From Limnohabitans sp. Rim47 (GTDB lineage Bacteria > Pseudomonadota > Gammaproteobacteria > Burkholderiales > Burkholderiaceae_C): a stretch of DNA of 64,000 nucleotides. The stretch is from the NCBI RefSeq assembly GCF_001517545.1, contig NZ_FBYA01000003.1, forward strand, positions 253,509-317,508, in the 5' to 3' direction. Within the stretch, counting starts at the first letter, position 1. The number at the start of each line of letters is the position of its first letter. The translations under genes were made by a program, and so were the position numbers. The notes under the pieces are model-generated. The model saw only the letters and a list, made by a program, of their open reading frames with translations, did not search any database and was not told the origin of the DNA. Below, in pieces: positions 59,355-64,000 of this stretch.

Positions 59355-61283
59355 TCAGCCCTTTTTGACTTCCTTGACTTCAGCGTCCACGACGTTGTCG
59401 TCTTGGGGCTTGGCATCGGCAGCACCGGCCGCGCCAGCGCCTGCAGCGGCTTGCTGCGCTTGCATTTCAGCGTAGACCTTTTCGCCCAGCTTCTGGCTGG
59501 CTGTCATCAGGGCTTCGGTTTTGGCTTCGATGGCGTCTTTGTCTTCGCCCTTCAAAACTTCTTCCAATTCCTTGGTTGCCACCTCGATGGCTTCCTTTTC
59601 AACTGCTTCGATCTTGTCGCCATGCTCAGCCAGGCTCTTTTTGACGCTGTGGGCAGCGGCTTCGCCTGCGTTGCGCGCTTGCACCAGCGCCAGTTTTTTC
59701 TTGTCTTCTTCGGCGTTCAGCTCGGCGTCTTTCACCATTTGCTGAATTTCGGCTTCGGACAAACCGGAGTTGGCCTTGATCGTGATCTTGTTCTCTTTGC
59801 CGGTGCCTTTGTCTTTGGCGCCCACATGCAAGATGCCGTTGGCGTCAATGTCAAAAGACACTTCAATTTGGGGCGTGCCGCGCGATGCTGGCGGGATGCC
59901 TTCGAGGTTGAACTCACCCAGTGCTTTGTTGCCGCTGGCGATTTCGCGCTCACCCTGGAACACCTTGATCGTCACTGCCGGCTGATTGTCTTCAGCGGTC
60001 GAGAAAGTTTGTGCAAACTTGGTCGGAATGGTGGTGTTCTTGGTGATCATCTTGGTCATGACGCCGCCCATGGTCTCGATGCCCAAAGACAAAGGGGTCA
60101 CGTCGAGCAGCAACACGTCGGTGCGGTCACCCGACAAAACTTGGCCCTGAATCGCAGCGCCCACGGCCACGGCTTCGTCGGGGTTCACGTCTTTGCGTGG
60201 CTCTTTGCCAAAGAATTCTTTGACCTTTTCTTGCACCTTGGGCATGCGCGACATGCCGCCCACCAAGATGATGTCGTCGATGTCACCGACCGACACGCCA
60301 GCGTCTTTGATGGCCATGCGGCAAGGGGCGATGGTGCGCTCGATCAGCTCTTCGACCAACTGCTCCAGCTTGGCGCGGGTCAGCTTGACGTTCAAGTGTT
60401 TAGGGCCTGTTGCGTCTGCGGTGATGTAAGGCAAGTTCACGTCGGTCGAGGCCGAGCTGGACAGCTCAATCTTGGCTTTTTCAGCGGCTTCTTTCAGGCG
60501 CTGCAAGGCCAACACGTCTTTGGCCAAATCAACGCCGGATTCTTTCTTGAACTCGGTGATGATGAAGTCGATGATGCGCTGGTCGAAGTCTTCGCCGCCC
60601 AGGAAGGTGTCGCCGTTGGTGGACAACACTTCGAATTGTTTTTCGCCATCGACATCGGCGATTTCGATGATGGACACGTCGAATGTGCCGCCGCCCAAGT
60701 CATACACAGCGATCTTGCGGTCGCCCTTTTCGGTCTTGTCCAAGCCAAAGGCCAAAGCCGCAGCGGTGGGCTCGTTGATGATGCGTTTGACGTCCAAGCC
60801 CGCGATGCGGCCTGCGTCTTTGGTGGCCTGACGTTGTGCATCGTTGAAGTAAGCGGGCACGGTGATGACGGCCTCGGTCACTTCTTCGCCGAGGTAGTCT
60901 TCGGCGGTTTTCTTCATCTTGCGCAGGATTTCAGCGCTGATTTGCGGCGGGGCCAGCTTGTTGCCGCGCACTTCCACCCAAGCGTCTCCGTTGTCGGCTT
61001 TGGCGATGGTGTAAGGCATCAAGTCGATGTCTTTTTGGACTTCTTTTTCGGCGAACTTGCGACCGATCAGGCGCTTGACCGCGTACAAAGTGTTGCGGGG
61101 GTTGGTGACCGCTTGGCGCTTGGCCGATGCGCCGACCAGAATTTCGCCGTCTTCTTGGTACGCAATGATCGACGGGGTGGTGCGAGCGCCTTCGGCGTTT
61201 TCGATCACTTTGGTCGTGTTGCCTTCCATGATGGCCACGCACGAGTTGGTGGTGCCCAGGTCAATACCGATGATTCTTCCCAT
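59355..61283 (-). CDS. dnaK: Chaperone DnaK (Hsp70)
   Basis: 642 residues: ATPase domain opening MGRIIGIDLGTTNSCVAIMEG, YDLGGGTFDVSIIE, VGGMSRMPKVQEKV, then linker DVLLLDVTPLSLGIET and the substrate-binding domain with helical lid. C-terminus ends AEVKEVKKG after an Ala/Gly-rich stretch, as in proteobacteria. ATP-driven folding of client proteins with DnaJ and GrpE. A CTTGAAAA lies in the 95-base gap after grpE but no matching sigma-32 -10 is seen, so I assume read-through from grpE. Confidence 0.98.
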   Translation of the reverse strand: MGRIIGIDLGTTNSCVAIMEGNTTKVIENAEGARTTPSIIAYQEDGEILVGASAKRQAVTNPRNTLYAVKRLIGRKFAEKEVQKDIDLMPYTIAKADNGDAWVEVRGNKLAPPQISAEILRKMKKTAEDYLGEEVTEAVITVPAYFNDAQRQATKDAGRIAGLDVKRIINEPTAAALAFGLDKTEKGDRKIAVYDLGGGTFDVSIIEIADVDGEKQFEVLSTNGDTFLGGEDFDQRIIDFIITEFKKESGVDLAKDVLALQRLKEAAEKAKIELSSSASTDVNLPYITADATGPKHLNVKLTRAKLEQLVEELIERTIAPCRMAIKDAGVSVGDIDDIILVGGMSRMPKVQEKVKEFFGKEPRKDVNPDEAVAVGAAIQGQVLSGDRTDVLLLDVTPLSLGIETMGGVMTKMITKNTTIPTKFAQTFSTAEDNQPAVTIKVFQGEREIASGNKALGEFNLEGIPPASRGTPQIEVSFDIDANGILHVGAKDKGTGKENKITIKANSGLSEAEIQQMVKDAELNAEEDKKKLALVQARNAGEAAAHSVKKSLAEHGDKIEAVEKEAIEVATKELEEVLKGEDKDAIEAKTEALMTASQKLGEKVYAEMQAQQAAAGAGAAGAADAKPQDDNVVDAEVKEVKKG

Positions 61284-61378
61284 TTTGATGCTCCGAAATT
61301 AAGTAAGAGTGCAGATGTTTTGCAGTTGAGGCGGGTGGGGCGCTTTTCAAGTCCCCTTACGCCAAAAAAGGTTTTTGT

Positions 61379-61936
61379 TTATTTGGGGGCGGTGACCGTG
61401 ACCAAAGCGGGGCGCAACACGCGGTCAGCGATGGAGTAGCCCTTTTGCAGCACCGTGACCACGGTGTTGGCTTCCTGCTCGGCAGGCACCACGCTGATGG
61501 CTTGGTGGTGGTGCGGGTCGAACTTGGTGCCAGCAGGCGGGGCAATCTCGATCACTTTGTTGCGCTCCAAGGCGCTTTTGAGTTGGCGCAGCGTGGCCTC
61601 AGAGCCTTCGCGGATTTGCTCGATCGTCACGTTCGGGATGGCCAAACCGGCTTCCAGGCTGTCCAGCACAGGCAGCAGGCTGTCGGCAAAACCTTCTACG
61701 GCGAACTTGCGGGCTTTGGCGATTTCGTCGTCGGCACGGCGGCGGGCGTTTTGCACATCGGCTTGGGCACGCAAAAACTGGTCGGCCAGATCGGCGTTTT
61801 GGGCCTTCAGGTTGACCAGCTCAGCTTGGGCATCGGCCAACGGGTCGGTCGAGGTGGCGGTCTGCGCGCTGACAGTTGCAGCAGACTCTTCGTCGCTCGG
61901 TGCTTGGGGAATGGGGTTTTGAGTGGTGTCTGACAT
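61379..61936 (-). CDS. grpE: Nucleotide exchange factor GrpE
   Basis: 185 residues: disordered acidic N-terminus, long coiled-coil helix (about 35-95; LADQFLRAQADVQNARRRADDEIAKARKFA), then the beta domain with FDPHHHQAISVVPAEQEANTVVTVLQKGYSIADRVLRPALVTV. Releases ADP from DnaK. Start MSDTTQNP at 61936; a longer frame to 62071 crosses the sigma-32 promoter and is not real. Confidence 0.97.
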   Translation of the reverse strand: MSDTTQNPIPQAPSDEESAATVSAQTATSTDPLADAQAELVNLKAQNADLADQFLRAQADVQNARRRADDEIAKARKFAVEGFADSLLPVLDSLEAGLAIPNVTIEQIREGSEATLRQLKSALERNKVIEIAPPAGTKFDPHHHQAISVVPAEQEANTVVTVLQKGYSIADRVLRPALVTVTAPK

Positions 61937-61969
61937 GAACAATGTCCGCAAAAAATGAATACCCCTTTT

Positions 61970-61997
61970 AAATAGGGGCAATGTTTCAGGCTTCAAG
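61970..61997 (-). promoter_or_regulatory. Sigma-32 heat-shock promoter of grpE-dnaK-dnaJ
   Basis: On the minus strand CTTGAA (61997-61992), 13 bases, CCCCTATTT (61978-61970), close to the sigma-32 consensus CTTGAA-N13-CCCCATnT, about 33 bases before grpE. The -10 overlaps a small inverted repeat (CCCCTATTTAAAAGGGG) that would form a stem in the leader. Confidence 0.85.
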
Positions 61998-62035
61998 AGG
62001 GGTTTTGCGTGCGGAATCCGACAGCGCAGGGCAAG

Positions 62036-62058
62036 AAAAAACCCGCCAAACGGCGGGT
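62036..62058 (-). terminator. Intrinsic terminator after the FKBP gene
   Basis: ACCCGCC, loop AAAC, GGCGGGT; read on the minus strand the stem is followed by six Ts, about 27 bases beyond the FKBP stop and just before the grpE promoter. Confidence 0.82.
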
Positions 62059-62084
62059 CCGGCTGATCCAAGCACTGATCGGGA

Positions 62085-62435
62085 TCAGTTCAGTGCCAGC
62101 AATTCCACGTCAAATTTGAGCGTTGCATTGGCCGGGATCACTCCGCCAGCGCCGCGTGCGCCGTAGCCTAATTCGGAGGGGATGATCAGGGTGCGCTGGC
62201 CGCCGACTTTCATGCCGGCCACGCCTTCGTCCCAGCCCTTGATGACCATGCCCGCACCCAAACCAAACACAAAGGGGTCGCGACGGTCGCGGCTGGAGTC
62301 AAATTTGGCACCCTGCTGGCCATCTTTGTAGAGCCAGCCGGTGTAGTGCACGGTGACGTCTTGGCCCGGGGTGGCTTCGGCGCCTTCGCCCACGACAGTG
62401 TCTTCATATTGCAGGCCGGAGGGGGTGGTGTTCAT
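62085..62435 (-). CDS. FKBP-type peptidyl-prolyl cis-trans isomerase
   Basis: 116 residues, a single FKBP domain without signal peptide: VTVHYTGWLYKDGQQGAKFDSS, VIKGWDEGVAGMKVGGQRTLIIPSELGYGARG, IPANATLKFDVELL. Speeds proline isomerisation during folding in the cytoplasm. Start MNTTPSGLQYEDTVV at 62435 with the normal length; longer reading to 62900 overlaps the FAH gene on the same strand and is not supported. It lies 50 bases downstream of the FAH gene. Confidence 0.95.
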   Translation of the reverse strand: MNTTPSGLQYEDTVVGEGAEATPGQDVTVHYTGWLYKDGQQGAKFDSSRDRRDPFVFGLGAGMVIKGWDEGVAGMKVGGQRTLIIPSELGYGARGAGGVIPANATLKFDVELLALN

Positions 62436-62485
62436 GGTGTTCTTTCTGGAAAACGGGCCAGATGCAGCCCTGTTGCAAGCCGAAA

Positions 62486-63658
62486 TTATGCCAGCAGGCC
62501 TCGCCGGGCCAGATCGCGCATGAGTGCGCTGACGCCATAGCGCCATGGCTGGGCTTGGTCGGAGGTGGTGACCCGGTTGACCAAGCTGCCCAAGTGAGGG
62601 GTGGAGACGCTCACCACATCCCCCACGACATGGGTGAAACCTTGGCCGGGGCCGTGGCGGTCTTGCGTTGGGGCAAACATGGTGCCCAGAAACAGCATCA
62701 TGCCGTCGGGGTATTGGTGGTATTTGCCCATGGCCTGGTTGACCAGATCCAGTGGGTCGCGGCTGATCTGGGACAGGGCGCTGCTGCCTTGCAGAACAAA
62801 GCCTTCGGGGCCTTCCACTTTCAGGCTGAGGTCGCACTGACGCACATCGTCCATGCCAAAGTGGGCGTCGAACAGGCGAATGAAAGGTCCTATGGCGCAA
62901 CTGGCGTTGTTGTCCTTGGCCTTGCCCAGCAGCAATGCGCTGCGACCTTCAAAGTCGCGCAGGTTCACGTCGTTACCCAGTGTGGCCCCCACGACCTCGC
63001 CGCGCGAGTTGGCCGCGAGCACGATCTCGGGTTCGGGGTTGTTCCATTGGCTGGCAGGGTGAATCCCGACCATGGCACCCGTGCCGACCGCGCTCATGGG
63101 TTGCGCTTTGGTGAATATTTCGGCATCCGGACCGATGCCCACTTCCAGGTATTGCGACCACATGCCTTGGGCCAGCAGCACCTCTTTGAGCTTGACCGAT
63201 TCGGGTGAGCCGGGTTTCACGCTGCGCAGGTTGTCACCAATGACGGCCACCACCGCCTGGCGCACGGCATCGGCTCGGCTGGCATCGCCTCGGGCTTGCT
63301 CTTCGATCACCCGCTCCAACATGCTGGCCACAAAGGTCACGCCTGCGGCCTTGATGGCTTGCAAATCACAAGGTGCCATGAACCACGGCAAGGCTGGGTC
63401 ACGAACTGCCTCGTCGCTGATGGCCAAAACCGCTGCCGTATCGGCCAGCCGTGTGGCTTGCTCGGTGGCCATCAATTGCCTGACCCGCTGCGCGGGCTGT
63501 TCTTGGTCCAGCAAGGCACTGCAGGTGGGAGCCAATTTGGACAGGTCCAGCACGCTTTGAGGCGTGACCGCGACCAAAACGGGGCCGGTGTCGGGCAGCC
63601 AAAGGCGACCGATCAACAAGGCATGTTCACAGGACTGGGGCAAAGAGGTGGTGTTCAT
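62486..63658 (-). CDS. Fumarylacetoacetate hydrolase-family protein
   Basis: 390 residues. The FAH-fold metal site is seen around NNPEPEIVLAANSRGEVVGATLGNDVNLRDFEGRSALLLGKAKDNNASCAIGPFI (E-x-E and D). The extended N-terminal part and this segment are like L-2-keto-3-deoxyarabonate dehydratase (AraD1-type) and its Burkholderiales relatives; that is from memory and the substrate is unproven. Possible co-transcription with the FKBP gene. Confidence 0.75.
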   Translation of the reverse strand: MNTTSLPQSCEHALLIGRLWLPDTGPVLVAVTPQSVLDLSKLAPTCSALLDQEQPAQRVRQLMATEQATRLADTAAVLAISDEAVRDPALPWFMAPCDLQAIKAAGVTFVASMLERVIEEQARGDASRADAVRQAVVAVIGDNLRSVKPGSPESVKLKEVLLAQGMWSQYLEVGIGPDAEIFTKAQPMSAVGTGAMVGIHPASQWNNPEPEIVLAANSRGEVVGATLGNDVNLRDFEGRSALLLGKAKDNNASCAIGPFIRLFDAHFGMDDVRQCDLSLKVEGPEGFVLQGSSALSQISRDPLDLVNQAMGKYHQYPDGMMLFLGTMFAPTQDRHGPGQGFTHVVGDVVSVSTPHLGSLVNRVTTSDQAQPWRYGVSALMRDLARRGLLA

Positions 63659-63865
63659 GGCGGGTGGTGTTCATGAGATGTTTGTGCAAAGCAGTGTGGA
63701 ATATCTTGACAGATCAAAAGGCGGCAAGCTGTCACGCATGGGTTTTCTCAAATTGGGGTGCGCGCTGATTTCAGAAGCAATTTGTTGCAAGCTTGTGCGG
63801 TGCGGCACCGAGACTTTGCGCAATTGAACCTAGAGTGGCTCACTTGGATTGAAAGGATCTTCCTG

Positions 63866-64000
63866 ATGAACACGATGACTGCATTCAAAAGCGCTGGTGC
63901 GTTGACCTGTGCCTTGGCCATTTTGCTGACGGGTTGCGCGACGGCCACCCCCGAGCAAAAGGGCGCGGGAACCGGTGCCGTGATTGGCGCTGTGGCGGGG
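63866..64000 (+). CDS. Glycine-zipper lipoprotein, OmpA/YiaD-like (N-terminal fragment)
   Basis: The gene runs off the right edge; 45 residues are seen: MNTMTAFKSAGALTCALAIL signal, lipobox LLTGC with the lipidated Cys at residue 24, then ATATPEQKGAGTGAVIGAVAG, a glycine-zipper start as in OmpA-family lipoproteins (PEQKG-x-G-x-G). AAGGATCT lies before the ATG. Probably an outer-membrane lipoprotein; the peptidoglycan-binding domain, if any, is beyond the window. Confidence 0.7.
   Translation, partial: MNTMTAFKSAGALTCALAILLTGCATATPEQKGAGTGAVIGAVAG

Noticed and set aside
58026..61439. A 1137-codon plus-strand reading frame opposite grpE-dnaK-dnaJ
   Set aside because: It is the antisense shadow of GC-rich, codon-biased chaperone genes; the translation is Gly/Val/Phe-rich without family motifs.
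1..64000. tRNA, rRNA, prophage, insertion sequence or toxin-antitoxin genes
   Set aside because: No supporting sequence was recognised by reading; a tRNA or covariance-model scan would be needed to exclude small RNAs.

Overview
The window is a stretch of a GC-rich betaproteobacterial chromosome, most likely order Burkholderiales, family Comamonadaceae (Limnohabitans/Rhodoferax-like). This is inferred from a thiolase that reads like Cupriavidus BktB, the paired cphA'/cphA cyanophycin synthetase genes, the prfB-pepN-fbp order, and the general gene style; no 16S rRNA is present to confirm it. Coding density is high and mostly housekeeping. I see no rRNA, tRNA, insertion sequence, prophage or CRISPR array.

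Layout, 0-9.4 kb: end of a PiT phosphate transporter; a GNAT-TM2 gene pair; the ribosome/tRNA operon rpsP-rimM-trmD-rplS; a DEAD-box RNA helicase and oligoribonuclease on the minus strand; then an M48 protease-pterin dehydratase-rsgA operon. 9.4-18.7 kb: CobD/CbiB-like and CoA-type Nudix genes, a NYN-domain gene with a hairpin leader, then fbp, pepN and prfB (with its programmed +1 frameshift), a small outer-membrane-barrel candidate and an alpha/beta hydrolase. 18.8-31.9 kb: lipid and acyl-CoA metabolism (acyl-CoA synthetase, PlsY, BktB thiolase, SDRs) mixed with an aldo-keto reductase, YbaK, RidA, a two-gene multiheme cytochrome c operon, GNAT, DusC, an orphan HPt protein and a NUDT19-like hydrolase.

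31.9-34.6 kb is a visibly more AT-rich patch of small poorly characterised genes (membrane protein, secreted hydrolase, Trp-rich protein, small secreted protein). 34.6-39 kb: MltB, an HDAC-family deacetylase, an ECHDC3-like crotonase and an MscS channel. 39.1-47 kb: a TRAP transporter (dctP-dctQ-dctM) divergent from etfBA, acyl-CoA dehydrogenase and nitronate monooxygenase, with a near-perfect palindromic operator in the divergent region. This part, together with bktB and the acyl-CoA synthetase, suggests uptake and beta-oxidation of organic or fatty acids with electrons leaving through ETF.

48.2-56 kb is the most interesting locus: a full cyanophycin synthetase (cphA), a paralogue whose Mur-ligase-like half has lost its P-loop (cphA'), and, divergently, an ABC exporter with an unusual N-terminal domain plus a four-cysteine zinc-ribbon-like motif, overlapping a DUF1854 gene. 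56-64 kb: a beta-CASP metallo-beta-lactamase nuclease, a repeat-filled intergenic region, the heat-shock genes grpE-dnaK-dnaJ behind a good sigma-32 promoter, an FKBP isomerase, an FAH-family enzyme and the start of a glycine-zipper lipoprotein cut by the window edge.

Two intergenic regions (23.3-23.6 kb and 57.6-58.0 kb) carry copies of the same palindromic repeat family; in the second, the left end of the element has expanded into an exactly phased 20-bp tandem array.
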